A stretch of DNA of 22,455 bases from JAZNOL01 sp045580815 (GTDB taxonomy: Bacteria; Bacillota; Clostridia; RUG12999): the NCBI GenBank assembly GCA_045580815.1, contig JAZNOL010000100.1, positions 1 through 22,455 on the forward strand, written 5' to 3'. The notes under the pieces are model-generated. The model worked only from the letters and a program-made list of their open reading frames with translations, searched no databases and was not told where the DNA came from. The position numbers and the translations under genes were made by a program. Each line of letters starts with the position of its first letter. Position 1 is the first letter of the stretch. Positions 1-8,147 of the stretch are shown here, in pieces.

Positions 1-675
1 GGCGAGGAAGCCATGCAAAAGCTTGAAAACGCAAAGGTTGCGGTTTTCGGCATCGGCGGCGTGGGCGGATATGCGGCAGAAGCATTGGTTCGCAGCGGCA
101 TCGGTGAAATTCATATTATAGATAACGATGCGGTGTCCCCGTCAAACATAAACCGCCAGCTTTATGCACTTCATTCAACGGTAGGGCAGGATAAGGTTGA
201 TATTGCAAAAAAACGTATGCTGGATATTAATCCGGACGTTAAGGTTGAAGCGTTCAAAACTTTCTATAATGAAGAAACAGCATCGCAGTTTGATTTTAAA
301 AATTATGATTATATAGTTGATGCGGTTGATACGGTGAGTGCAAAAATACTGCTTGTTATGAAATCAAAAGAAGCCGGAACACCCATAATCAGTTCCATGG
401 GCACAGGCAACAAGCTTTGTCCCCAGGATTTTGAGGTAGCAGACATTTATAAAACCTCAATGTGTCCGCTGGCGAAGGTTATGCGCTATGAACTCAAACG
501 CCGTGGAATAAAGAAACTTAAAGTTGTGTATTCAAAAGAACAGCCTGTGTTGCCCATCGGATATGAAACCATGAGCAACGATGAGCGACGCACCCCAGCA
601 AGCACACCCTTTGTACCGCCTGTGGCAGGGTTTATAATCGCCGCTGAGGTTGTTAAAGATATTATTAAGAAATAA
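1..675 (+). CDS. tcdA: tRNA threonylcarbamoyladenosine dehydratase TcdA, 5'-truncated by window edge
   Basis: E1-like (ThiF/MoeB fold) enzyme of the TcdA/CsdL family, which uses ATP to cyclise N6-threonylcarbamoyladenosine (t6A) to ct6A at tRNA position 37. The reading frame is open from base 1 (Gly-Glu-Glu-Ala before the Met at 13), and family members normally have a short N-terminal stretch before this point, so the true start lies upstream of the window and the Met at 13 is internal. Seen, numbering from that Met: the nucleotide-binding loop GIGGVGGY (13-20), the acidic strand end and arginine finger region IIDNDAVSPSNINRQ (35-49), and VDAVDTVSAK near residue 102. The C-terminal PPVAGFIIAAEVVKDI is typical of the family. 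It converges on the next gene and shares a terminator with it. The family assignment is confident; ct6A activity is inferred from the family. Confidence 0.9.
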   Translation, partial: GEEAMQKLENAKVAVFGIGGVGGYAAEALVRSGIGEIHIIDNDAVSPSNINRQLYALHSTVGQDKVDIAKKRMLDINPDVKVEAFKTFYNEETASQFDFKNYDYIVDAVDTVSAKILLVMKSKEAGTPIISSMGTGNKLCPQDFEVADIYKTSMCPLAKVMRYELKRRGIKKLKVVYSKEQPVLPIGYETMSNDERRTPASTPFVPPVAGFIIAAEVVKDIIKK

Positions 676-676
676 T

Positions 677-729
677 AAAAAACGCTGAATCAAGCTGATA
701 TGAAGTCATGCCTGAAACAGCGTTTTTTT
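677..729. terminator. Bidirectional intrinsic terminator between tcdA and rsmF
   Basis: An 11-bp stem (AAAAAACGCTG at 677-687 with CAGCGTTTTTT at 718-728) is flanked by A- and T-runs on both sides, so it can stop transcripts from the two convergent genes. The loop is about 30 nt, longer than usual. Confidence 0.75.
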
Positions 730-732
730 GTT

Positions 733-2055
733 TTAAAATATCCGTAGTCCTTTGGGATAATGGTTTTTCAGCATTCCGTCCGAGCCTTTGGCAAGTCCAC
801 CGCCAAATCCGCTGTGTGCCACTATGCACCAGCCTTTGATGTCCGATTGCAGAGTGTTGCCCTTGAAATACGAGAAAATCTCATCTTCGGTTGCATGGTA
901 AATATTTTTAAACTCGGTTAAATCAAGTGATCTTGACAAATGATGCTGTGGCTCAAACCGATTCTTCAAAAGCTTGCCGGCAAAAATTCCGGTACCGATA
1001 AATTTAAGCCCCTTTAAATCGGGCAGGGGAGTGTCCGCAATATACACGTTTTCTCCGCTTAAATAAGCATCGTAATTTTTGGTCATATATTCTTTTTCAA
1101 AATCTTTAAACAACTTGCAATCTTTGATTGATGACGGTGTCATAAACACAGGTTTTGCAACTTTGCCGTCACCTTTTTTAAGCTTGACCATAAAATGTCC
1201 CTCGCCACGACAAAGATGGGGAAACGCCCTTACAGCTTCTTTTATCGGCTCAAACCCGCCTGAAAGCCCCGGTAATGAGACATTGCAGACCGAAAACGAC
1301 GGGAACTCCTGCAAAAATTCATGTATGAGATTTTCATTTTCGGTTTTTGAAAATGTGCAGGTGGAATAAACCAGTGTTCCACCGGGAGCAAGCATTTTTT
1401 CGGCACTTTTTAAAATCGCAAGCTGACGTGCACCGCAGGCATCGTTTGACTCCGGAGTCCATTCTTTTGCGGCACCGGGGTCTTTGCGGAACATTCCCTC
1501 ACCAGAGCAAGGGGCATCAACTAAAATTTTGTCAAAAAACCCCTCAAACCGTTTTTCTAAGTTTTTTGGATTTTCGTTTAATACAATGGCATTTCGTACA
1601 CCGCATCGCTCAATGTTTTCAAAAAGTATGCGACTTCTGTTCGGGACGATTTCATTAGAAACAAGCAAGCCTTTTCCGCCCAGTTTTGCGGCAATCTGTG
1701 TTGATTTTCCACCCGGTGCACCGCAAAGGTCAAGCACACGGTCGCCGGGAATAATGTCCATCATCTCAACAGGAGCCATTGCCGAGGCTTCCTGAGGATA
1801 AATAAGCCCCAGTAAATAGGGCAGACTCTTGCCGATTTTCTCGCACTGTGCTTCGTCATAATAAAATCCGGTTTCACACCACTCAATCTTGTCACCGGAA
1901 AAGGGGACAAGCTCGTTTGTCTTGTCTACTTGGCATTTGAGCGTGTTTGTGCGGAAAGATTTTTCGCCGGGCGAAGATAAGGCTTTTTCAAAATCTTCAA
2001 ACCCACCGCCAAGCAAGTTTTTCATGTTTTCTAAAAATTCGGAATGTATATTCAA
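733..2055 (-). CDS. rsmF: RsmF/NSUN-type 16S rRNA (cytosine-C5)-methyltransferase
   Basis: SAM-dependent RNA m5C methyltransferase of the RsmB/RsmF (NOL1/NOP2/Sun) family, 440 aa, about the size of Gram-positive RsmF proteins. Seen: the SAM-binding motif LDLCGAPGGKST (108-119), motif IV DAPCSGEGMFRKDP (180-193) with Cys183, and motif VI STCTF (231-235) with the catalytic nucleophile Cys233. A C-terminal segment ends in YPKGLRIF, as in the RsmF accessory domain. The start is a TTG at 2053-2055, with AAGGAC on the minus strand about nine bases upstream; the first ATG, at residue 11, has no ribosome binding site. Its own promoter is at 2090-2118. The exact rRNA position modified cannot be read from sequence; the family usually acts on 16S rRNA. 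Confidence 0.88.
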   Translation of the reverse strand: MNIHSEFLENMKNLLGGGFEDFEKALSSPGEKSFRTNTLKCQVDKTNELVPFSGDKIEWCETGFYYDEAQCEKIGKSLPYLLGLIYPQEASAMAPVEMMDIIPGDRVLDLCGAPGGKSTQIAAKLGGKGLLVSNEIVPNRSRILFENIERCGVRNAIVLNENPKNLEKRFEGFFDKILVDAPCSGEGMFRKDPGAAKEWTPESNDACGARQLAILKSAEKMLAPGGTLVYSTCTFSKTENENLIHEFLQEFPSFSVCNVSLPGLSGGFEPIKEAVRAFPHLCRGEGHFMVKLKKGDGKVAKPVFMTPSSIKDCKLFKDFEKEYMTKNYDAYLSGENVYIADTPLPDLKGLKFIGTGIFAGKLLKNRFEPQHHLSRSLDLTEFKNIYHATEDEIFSYFKGNTLQSDIKGWCIVAHSGFGGGLAKGSDGMLKNHYPKGLRIF

Positions 2056-2089
2056 GTTGGTCAGTCCTTAATAAAGTAAAATCACATAA

Positions 2090-2118
2090 ATTATACTATA
2101 ATTTGTATAAAATTTCAA
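2090..2118 (-). promoter_or_regulatory. Sigma-A-type promoter for rsmF
   Basis: On the minus strand TTGAAA (2118-2113) is followed after exactly 17 bases by TATAAT (2095-2090), ending about 35 bp upstream of the TTG start. Confidence 0.65.
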
Positions 2119-2146
2119 GTGTTTTAACAAAATTATGTCAAATCTC

Positions 2147-2175
2147 TTGATTGATGGGTGTTTTTGTGTTATAAT
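2147..2175 (+). promoter_or_regulatory. Sigma-A-type promoter for the 2200-5028 gene block
   Basis: TTGATT (2147-2152), a 17-base spacer, then TATAAT (2170-2175). Transcription should start near 2182, which rules out the in-frame ATG at 2158 and supports the start at 2200. It is probably the only strong promoter for the co-directional run up to the terminator at 7630. Confidence 0.7.
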
Positions 2176-2199
2176 AAAATTAAATTAGAGGTGCAGAAA

Positions 2200-2481
2200 A
2201 TGAAAAAAGAGCATTGGTATGACAAATATAAAAAACTATCACTTTACGGTGGTGTTCTTACAGCTATTTGTGATGACGATGAGGATATGCTTGTTATAGA
2301 ATATGATAACGGTATGTTGATTGACGTTGGTTATGTAGCAGATAAAAAGTGTTATTTTATCACAGTTGTAGCAGAAAATACGGCAGAATGTTGGAATAAT
2401 CCGGTAGAGTGCATTTCTGCAACAGATAAGGAATGTTTGTTTGATACTATACAGAGCGTTATATTCAGAAACAGAAAATAA
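2200..2481 (+). CDS. Small acidic protein of unknown function (93 aa)
   Basis: Not recognised. The start ATG at 2200 has AGAGGTG (2187-2193) seven bases upstream and lies just downstream of the promoter; the longer in-frame start at 2158 falls inside that promoter and is rejected. The protein is predicted soluble, with no signal peptide or membrane segment. It has an acidic patch CDDDEDMLVIEYDNG (residues 24-38) and alternating hydrophobic residues that suggest a small beta-rich fold. It is followed 9 bp later by a second small gene and then a glycosidase gene in the same direction. Codon use is AT-rich like the two following genes and unlike the methyltransferase genes on either side. Confidence 0.7.
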   Translation: MKKEHWYDKYKKLSLYGGVLTAICDDDEDMLVIEYDNGMLIDVGYVADKKCYFITVVAENTAECWNNPVECISATDKECLFDTIQSVIFRNRK

Positions 2482-2490
2482 GGTGGTATA

Positions 2491-2865
2491 ATGAGATACG
2501 GAGTAAAAATTGTTTATACATACACCGTTGGAAAATCCAGCAGAAAATTTTACGAAGAATCCGTTTTGTCGATAAATGCAGAATCTTTTGATGAGGCATA
2601 CGAAAAAGCAGAAACATATGCAAGTAAAGGGTTAGATGAACATCTTAATCCACACGGTGAAACTGTGAAAGCTGAAAAATTTGAGTTGATTGACTGTTTT
2701 GTTGCAATGGATGAAGAAGATGAAGTTTATGAAATATATTCTGCATTTAAAAATAATAAAACGTCCCTTGAAGAATCGAAATTTTATGAAGCACTTACAG
2801 CACAATGTGATGTTGAAGAATTATATGATTTAAGATATAATGAATTCAGCGAAATTTCTTTATAA
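2491..2865 (+). CDS. Small protein, possible DUF4288 member (124 aa)
   Basis: 124 aa with no signal peptide or membrane helix. The N-terminal pattern (MRYGVKIVYTYTVG, then an EES..SINAESFDEAYEKAE segment, then a lysine/glutamate-rich strand ending ELIDCF) resembles my memory of DUF4288, small alpha/beta proteins of unknown function; this is a recollection, not a search result. AAGGTGG just upstream of the ATG serves as ribosome binding site. It lies 9 bp after the 93-aa gene and 18 bp before the glycosidase gene, so the three are probably one transcript. No function can be assigned. Confidence 0.72.
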   Translation: MRYGVKIVYTYTVGKSSRKFYEESVLSINAESFDEAYEKAETYASKGLDEHLNPHGETVKAEKFELIDCFVAMDEEDEVYEIYSAFKNNKTSLEESKFYEALTAQCDVEELYDLRYNEFSEISL

Positions 2866-2883
2866 TGAAAGAGGAGATAAATT

Positions 2884-5028
2884 GTGATATTACCCGAAAG
2901 ATGGATATGGCTTCCTGAAAAAGAGTATCCAGATTCACAAATGACCAAGTACAGTGGATTTGATACGAAAACAGACGGAAATTATACAGTGGCAGAATTC
3001 ACCAAAACATATCACTTTGATAAAAAAGTAATTTCTTTAAATTTGATATTTAGCGGCGACACGGAATTTCAGTTGTTTTGCAATAACAAATTTATTGCTA
3101 CCGGTCCGGCATCTGTTGGCGGCGATTTCATCGGCAATGAACGTCCAAGACCTGATTTTTATAAAATGCAAAAAATAATAGAACTGGATACACATAGTAT
3201 TTGCTTTTTTGCGAGAGTAAAAATGATGCCTGTTAAGATCTGCGAATATTCAAAAGGTCATGGTGGGTTTATGCTTTCTGCTCTTGTTACTTTTGAGGAC
3301 GGAACAAAAGAGGTTATATCAACAGATTCATCATGGAATGCCAGAAAAAATTATGCATATAAAGCACCTGATAAATATGATTCAAGACTATTTAAAAGTG
3401 AATACACTTTTGCAGAAGAAATAGACGATATTTGGCATACGGAGCTTGCGCCTGTCTCGGTGCGTGTTGAAGAGGAAATTTATCCTGAAGAAAAGAACAA
3501 AGTCATACTGATGCCTCATGAAGAAAAGGAGGTTGTTTTACAGTTTGACAAGATTTATGCGGGTTTTTTACATGTCTTTGCAAAAACCGGTGGAAATTTA
3601 TATGCTGAGGTTCACTGCAAAGAAATTGATGAGTGTGGAACAACAGAACAACTAATTTTTTCGGCTGATAACGAATACAGAGGATTTTTATTACATAGTG
3701 TAGGGAATTTCTTTATAAAACTAAAAAATGATTCGGATGAAATATCTGAGTTTTCGATAAGTTTGATTTCAACAAATTATCCTGTGAAAAGTGTTGCCGA
3801 AATTGTTACAGACGATTTAGAGTTAAATACTGTTTTGGATGTATGCAGGCATACTCTCAAGATATGTCGTCAACTTCATCATTTAGATAGTCCGAGGCAT
3901 TGCGAGCCTCTTGCATGTACAGGAGATTATTATATAGAAACTCTTATGACATTGTTTTCTTTTGGAGATATGGCCCTTGCAGAATTTGATGTCATACGCA
4001 CTGCTAAGCTTTTGAGAAACAACGATGGAAGAATGTTTCATACCACATACAGTTTAATATGGGTAAAAATGCTATACGATGTTTATATGTTTACCGGAAA
4101 GAAAGAATTGCTTTGTGACTGTGTTGATGCATTAGTTCTTTTGCTCAGGCGTTTTGAAAAATACATAGGTGATAACGGATTGATTGAAAATCCCCCGGAT
4201 TTTATGTTTGTTGACTGGATATACATTGACGGGATATCAATGCATCATCCTCCAAAAGCATTAGGACAGACTTGCCTTAATATGTTTTATTACGGAGCGC
4301 TGGATACAGCAGTTAACATATATACTGAATTGTCTGAAACGGGTATGGCAATAGAATGTACGAAAAAGAAGGAAAATCTTAAAAAATCAATCAACAGCTT
4401 GTTATTTGATGAAGAACGCGGATTATATTTTGAAGGACTTAACACAAAAACTCCGGAAAATCTGATTCACCAATATATGCCACAGAATGTTGATAAAAGG
4501 TATTATATGAAACACTCTAATATTTTGGCGGTATACTTTGGAGTGAGTCCGAAGGCAAATGAGGAACATATAATTGATAGAGTAATGACGGATACAAGCC
4601 TTGGTGATATTCAACCTTATTTTGCACATTACCTATTAGAGGCGATTTATAAAAGTGGGCTTAGGGAGAAATATACATTAAAACTTCTTGATGTATGGAA
4701 ACAGTCTGTGCGTGAATGTTCAAAAGGCTTAGTTGAAGGATTTGTTAAACCCGAGCCATCATACAGTTTTGATCATAGTCACGCTTGGGGCGGAACACCG
4801 CTATATTCACTTCCTAAATCTCTTTTAGGTTTTGAAATAAATAAACCGGGATTGCTCGAAGTAACATTGACACCGTCATTACTGGGGCTTCGGTATGCTA
4901 AAATAGAAGTTCCAACACCCCATGGTAATATCGTATGTGAGATGAGAAAGGGTAATGATATTATTCTTACACATCCTGATGAAATATCGGTGCATCTAAA
5001 TCGTGCACGAATTCTACAAAGAATTTAA
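2884..5028 (+). CDS. GH78-like alpha-L-rhamnosidase (six-hairpin glycosidase), cytoplasmic
   Basis: A 714-aa protein with the architecture of bacterial alpha-L-rhamnosidases: N-terminal beta-sandwich modules (about 1-300), an (alpha/alpha)6 barrel (about 310-650) and a short C-terminal beta domain (about 650-714). Key segments are DSPRHCEPLACTGDYY (335-350), which matches the place of the GH78 acidic DCPxRE...GD motif, then FMFVDW (440-445), and SHAWGGTPLYSLPKSLLGFE (632-651), which matches the conserved late SHAW...P motif. There is no signal peptide, so it probably acts in the cytoplasm on imported rhamnosides or oligosaccharides. The start is GTG 2884 with GAGGAG at 2871-2876. The DSPRHCEP segment is a divergent form, so exact substrate specificity is uncertain; a related uncharacterised six-hairpin family is the main alternative. 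Confidence 0.75.
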   Translation: MILPERWIWLPEKEYPDSQMTKYSGFDTKTDGNYTVAEFTKTYHFDKKVISLNLIFSGDTEFQLFCNNKFIATGPASVGGDFIGNERPRPDFYKMQKIIELDTHSICFFARVKMMPVKICEYSKGHGGFMLSALVTFEDGTKEVISTDSSWNARKNYAYKAPDKYDSRLFKSEYTFAEEIDDIWHTELAPVSVRVEEEIYPEEKNKVILMPHEEKEVVLQFDKIYAGFLHVFAKTGGNLYAEVHCKEIDECGTTEQLIFSADNEYRGFLLHSVGNFFIKLKNDSDEISEFSISLISTNYPVKSVAEIVTDDLELNTVLDVCRHTLKICRQLHHLDSPRHCEPLACTGDYYIETLMTLFSFGDMALAEFDVIRTAKLLRNNDGRMFHTTYSLIWVKMLYDVYMFTGKKELLCDCVDALVLLLRRFEKYIGDNGLIENPPDFMFVDWIYIDGISMHHPPKALGQTCLNMFYYGALDTAVNIYTELSETGMAIECTKKKENLKKSINSLLFDEERGLYFEGLNTKTPENLIHQYMPQNVDKRYYMKHSNILAVYFGVSPKANEEHIIDRVMTDTSLGDIQPYFAHYLLEAIYKSGLREKYTLKLLDVWKQSVRECSKGLVEGFVKPEPSYSFDHSHAWGGTPLYSLPKSLLGFEINKPGLLEVTLTPSLLGLRYAKIEVPTPHGNIVCEMRKGNDIILTHPDEISVHLNRARILQRI

Positions 5029-5056
5029 CAAAAATTAGAATAAACAGGTGAAAATT

Positions 5057-5923
5057 ATGTGGCTTGCAAACGAATGGAAAGATTTTGAAGTTTTAGATAC
5101 AGCAAACGGCGAAAAACTTGAGCGATGGGGCGATATTATTTTGTGCCGTCCCGACCCGCAGGTTATCTGGACAGCCGAAAAAAGCAAAGAGCTGTGGAAA
5201 TCAGCTTACGCAACCTATGAACGAAGCTCGTCGGGTGGCGGTAAATGGAATGTCAAAAAGACACTTCCCGAAAAATGGACGGTAAAATACAAAAATCTTG
5301 AATTTTATATAAAACCTATGGGATTTAAGCACACAGGGCTGTTTCCCGAGCAGGCGGTTAACTGGGATTTTGTGACCGAAAAAATCAAAACTGCCGGCAG
5401 ACCTCTCAAAGTGCTCAATCTTTTTGCTTACACAGGCGGTGCAACAATAGCGGCATCAGCGGCAGGGGCAGAAGAGGTTGTGCACGTTGATGCGTCAAAA
5501 GGCATGGTTGCATGGGCAAAAGAAAATATGGTGCTTTCAAAACTCCACGACCGCAAAATACGGTTTATAGTTGACGATGTTATGAAATTTGTTGCACGTG
5601 AACAGCGCCGTGGCAGAAAATACGATATAATCATTATGGACCCGCCCTCTTACGGCAGAGGACCCGGCGGCGAGGTATGGAAAATTGAGGACGAGCTTTA
5701 TAAGCTCATCGAAGCCTGCATCGGCATTTTAAGCGACAATCCCGTTGCAATGGTTATAAATTCTTACACAAGCGGACTTTCGCCCATCGTCGTGTCGAAC
5801 ATAATGAACCTTTCGATAAAACCACGTTTCGGCGGCAGAGCCGTTGCAGAAGAAATTGGTCTGCCGGTTTCTGATTCAGATATAGTTCTGCCCTGCGGAA
5901 GCACCGGCAGATGGCAGATGTGA
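5057..5923 (+). CDS. RlmI-like class I SAM-dependent rRNA methyltransferase
   Basis: A 288-aa Rossmann-fold methyltransferase of the RlmI/RlmK-like (Methyltrans_SAM) group, expected to methylate a cytosine or other base of 23S rRNA. Seen: motif I NLFAYTGGAT (121-130), the acidic motif II VDASKGM (144-150) and motif IV MDPPSYGRG (194-202). The DPP triad is typical of nucleic-acid methyltransferases. It lacks the N-terminal PUA domain of E. coli RlmI, having instead a short region with the W/P-rich segment at 23-40. I chose ATG 5057, because AGGTGA at 5046-5051 is then properly spaced; an in-frame GTG at 5048 overlaps that site. It lies 28 bp after the rhamnosidase and 15 bp before ecfA1, so it is probably co-transcribed with both. 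The modified nucleotide is not determinable here. Confidence 0.82.
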   Translation: MWLANEWKDFEVLDTANGEKLERWGDIILCRPDPQVIWTAEKSKELWKSAYATYERSSSGGGKWNVKKTLPEKWTVKYKNLEFYIKPMGFKHTGLFPEQAVNWDFVTEKIKTAGRPLKVLNLFAYTGGATIAASAAGAEEVVHVDASKGMVAWAKENMVLSKLHDRKIRFIVDDVMKFVAREQRRGRKYDIIIMDPPSYGRGPGGEVWKIEDELYKLIEACIGILSDNPVAMVINSYTSGLSPIVVSNIMNLSIKPRFGGRAVAEEIGLPVSDSDIVLPCGSTGRWQM

Positions 5924-5938
5924 TAGGACTGGTTAAAA

Positions 5939-6778
5939 ATGATAGAAATAGAAAATTTAAAATTCAGTTATGATGAAGATGGCGTAAAACTGGCAATAAA
6001 AGACGTTACGCTGAAAATAAAAAAGGGACAGTTTGTAGCTGTTTTAGGGCATAACGGAAGTGGAAAATCCACCCTTGCCAAACACCTTAACGGCATTAAT
6101 CTGCCCAGCGGCGGCAAGGTTTATGTTGAGGGTCTTGATACTTCCGATGAAAAAAATCTGTGGGACATTCGCTCAAAAGTGGGCATGGTGTTCCAGAATC
6201 CGGACAACCAGATTGTTGCTACTGTTGTGGAAGAAGACGTAGCTTTCGGGCCGGAAAACCTAGGACTTCCGCCCGAAGAAATCCGCAAACGGGTTGATTT
6301 TGCTTTAGAAAGTGTTGATATGACAGAGTTTGCACATCATTCACCGGCAAATCTTTCCGGCGGACAGAAACAACGCATTTCAATTGCGGGTATTATTGCA
6401 ATGACACCCGACTATATAGTTCTTGACGAACCGACGGCAATGCTTGACCCTAAAGGGCGAAAAGAAGTTATAGAAACTGTAAAAGCCCTTAACAAAACAC
6501 AGAATATAACTGTTATTCTGATTACACATTACATGGAAGAAGCAGCACAGGCAGACAGGGTTATTGTTATGGACGGCGGTGTTGTTGTGGTGGATGACAC
6601 TCCGCAGATGGCGTTTGCAAACGTTGCACTTCTTAAAAGCATAGGACTTGACGTGCCACAGGTTACAGAGCTGATGTTCCGTTTGCGCCGCAACGGCGTA
6701 AAGGTGCGTCATGACCTTCTGACGGTGGACGAATGTGCACAGGAGATAATCAGGGAGATTAAAGAAAATGCAGATTAA
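5939..6778 (+). CDS. ecfA1: Energy-coupling factor transporter ATPase EcfA1
   Basis: One of the two ATPases of the group II ECF vitamin/micronutrient importers; as a heterodimer with EcfA2 it drives EcfT plus interchangeable S-components. Seen in the 279 aa: Walker A GHNGSGKST (37-45), Q-loop at Gln86 in FQNPDNQIVATVVEEDVAFG, signature LSGGQKQR (139-146), Walker B YIVLDEP (159-165) and the switch His197. The Q-helix style NPDNQ...VAFGPEN after the Q-loop is characteristic of EcfA1 rather than of other ABC ATPases. The 3' end overlaps ecfA2 by 11 bp, consistent with coupled translation at 1:1 stoichiometry. The gene's ribosome binding site is weak, and it may rely on translation of the methyltransferase gene upstream. 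Confidence 0.93.
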   Translation: MIEIENLKFSYDEDGVKLAIKDVTLKIKKGQFVAVLGHNGSGKSTLAKHLNGINLPSGGKVYVEGLDTSDEKNLWDIRSKVGMVFQNPDNQIVATVVEEDVAFGPENLGLPPEEIRKRVDFALESVDMTEFAHHSPANLSGGQKQRISIAGIIAMTPDYIVLDEPTAMLDPKGRKEVIETVKALNKTQNITVILITHYMEEAAQADRVIVMDGGVVVVDDTPQMAFANVALLKSIGLDVPQVTELMFRLRRNGVKVRHDLLTVDECAQEIIREIKENAD

Positions 6779-7613
6779 AGTTGAAAATTTAAGCTATGTA
6801 TATATGCCGGGCACGCCTTTTGAAAAGACGGCAATTTCGGATGTGAATCTTGAACTTTTTCCGGGCGATTTTGTGGGACTTATAGGGCACACAGGCAGCG
6901 GTAAATCCACGCTGATTCAGCACTTGAACGGACTTTTGAAACCCTCAGCGGGTCATATTTATGTTGACGGTGTTGATATTGCCGATAAAGAAATAAAGCT
7001 CCGTGAACTTCGGTTCAAAGTGGGTCTGGTGTTTCAGTATCCCGAATATCAGTTGTTTGACGAAACCGTAAGGGGCGACATTGCTTTCGGTCCTAAAAAC
7101 ATGGGACTTGATGAAGAAGAAATAAACCGCCGTGTCAGCGAGGCAATGCGCCTTGTAGGTCTTGATGAAAGCCTTGGTGATAAATCTCCGTTTGAGCTTT
7201 CGGGTGGACAAAAACGCCGTGTAGCAATTGCCGGAGTGCTTGCAATGCAGCCGGAGGTGCTGATTTTGGACGAGCCGGCAGCAGGGCTTGACCCCCGCGG
7301 CAGAAACGAAATTTTAACAAGCATTAAAAATATGCACGATGAAAAAAATATGACTATTGTACTTGTTTCGCACAGCATGGAGGATATTGCGCGTATTGCA
7401 AACCGTGTTGTTGTTATGAAAAAAGGCACAATTGTAAAAGAAGGCTCTGTGCACGATATTTTCAGCATGGGCGAGGAACTTAAAAGCATAAATCTTGATG
7501 TGCCGCAGATAACACGTCTTGTAAATAAACTGCGTGATGCGGGCTATAACCTGCCGCAGGATGTTTATACGGTTGAAAAAGCCGAAGAAGAAATAATGAA
7601 GTTGTTTAAATGA
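6768..7613 (+). CDS. ecfA2: Energy-coupling factor transporter ATPase EcfA2
   Basis: Partner ATPase of EcfA1 (281 aa). Seen: Walker A GHTGSGKST (40-48), Gln90 in the Q-loop followed by YPEYQLF, the EcfA2-specific variant, signature LSGGQKRR (144-151), Walker B VLILDEP (164-170) and His202. AGGGAG about eight bases upstream of the ATG lies inside the end of ecfA1. In most Bacillota this gene is followed by ecfT (and often truA); here the next thing is an intrinsic terminator at 7630, so the membrane subunit must be encoded elsewhere. Identity as an ECF ATPase is confident; the vitamins imported depend on S-components outside the window. Confidence 0.93.
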   Translation: MQIKVENLSYVYMPGTPFEKTAISDVNLELFPGDFVGLIGHTGSGKSTLIQHLNGLLKPSAGHIYVDGVDIADKEIKLRELRFKVGLVFQYPEYQLFDETVRGDIAFGPKNMGLDEEEINRRVSEAMRLVGLDESLGDKSPFELSGGQKRRVAIAGVLAMQPEVLILDEPAAGLDPRGRNEILTSIKNMHDEKNMTIVLVSHSMEDIARIANRVVVMKKGTIVKEGSVHDIFSMGEELKSINLDVPQITRLVNKLRDAGYNLPQDVYTVEKAEEEIMKLFK

Positions 7614-7629
7614 AAAATATCTGATAAAT

Positions 7630-7668
7630 AAAAAGCAGAAACGAGAGAGATTTCGTTTCTGCTTTTTT
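7630..7668 (+). terminator. Strong intrinsic terminator after ecfA2
   Basis: A perfect 15-bp stem (AAAAAGCAGAAACGA at 7630-7644 with its complement at 7653-7667) and an 8-nt loop end in a T run. The A-run on the other side allows it to act on the minus strand too, for the gene ending at 7687. Confidence 0.88.
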
Positions 7669-7686
7669 GTATGATTTTTTAATAAA

Positions 7687-8118
7687 TCAGAAATTCATTG
7701 AACTTTTGATAATAAAATATGTTATCATAGTACCTATAATACCTAAAATCCAATATAGTATTGTGTTCCCAAGCATTTGAGTGCCAATTTGTGTAGATGT
7801 TGAAACAAATTTATCGGAACATGACCAGGATCCTCCGCTTTTATTCACATTAATGGTAAAAGGTGTTCTTACTGAAGCACCGTAACTGTTTTGTGAGTCT
7901 ACAAATCCTGAAACTTTGTAACTCCCGGCATTTTCTGCAACATTAAATTGCTCTAATGGTGGAAAAACAGCTGTTTGGGGTGCTTTGAGTAATTGGAGTT
8001 CGACAGCCTGTGCGAACAATATTGCTTCGTCTCTCTCACTGATACTGCCGTTTTGCTCTGTGAATTGAGCAAGGCGTTTGCTAAATTCAAATTGCGCTTG
8101 ATTAGAATAATTGTTCAT
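7687..8118 (-). CDS. Small tail-anchored membrane protein of unknown function (143 aa)
   Basis: Three parts are visible. An N-terminal polar helical region (about 1-50) is rich in Gln, Glu and Lys. A middle beta-like domain (about 65-106) contains GSYKVSGFVDSQNSYG and SVRTPFTINV. A single hydrophobic helix (about 118-137, LGNTILYWILGIIGTMITYF) is followed by a short basic tail. There is no N-terminal signal, so it is either tail-anchored with the bulk in the cytoplasm or a reversed single-pass protein. The VDSQNSYG...RT segment recalls a small beta module that I have seen joined to zinc-ribbon or membrane segments in other Gram-positive proteins; this is a weak memory. The ribosome binding site is GGAGG, nine bases before the ATG. 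It is transcribed divergently from a ribbon-helix-helix gene from a consensus promoter overlapped by a palindrome. No function is assigned. Confidence 0.72.
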   Translation of the reverse strand: MNNYSNQAQFEFSKRLAQFTEQNGSISERDEAILFAQAVELQLLKAPQTAVFPPLEQFNVAENAGSYKVSGFVDSQNSYGASVRTPFTINVNKSGGSWSCSDKFVSTSTQIGTQMLGNTILYWILGIIGTMITYFIIKSSMNF

Positions 8119-8147
8119 CTTTTGTTACCTCCGTATATGTTATGTTT

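Noticed and set aside
2158..2199. Longer N-terminus of the 93-aa protein starting at 2158
   Set aside because: It lies inside the -35/-10 promoter (2147-2175); the ATG at 2200 has a proper ribosome binding site.
7049..7489. Minus-strand frame opposite ecfA2 (146 codons)
   Set aside because: Shadow of ecfA2; low-complexity serine-rich translation.
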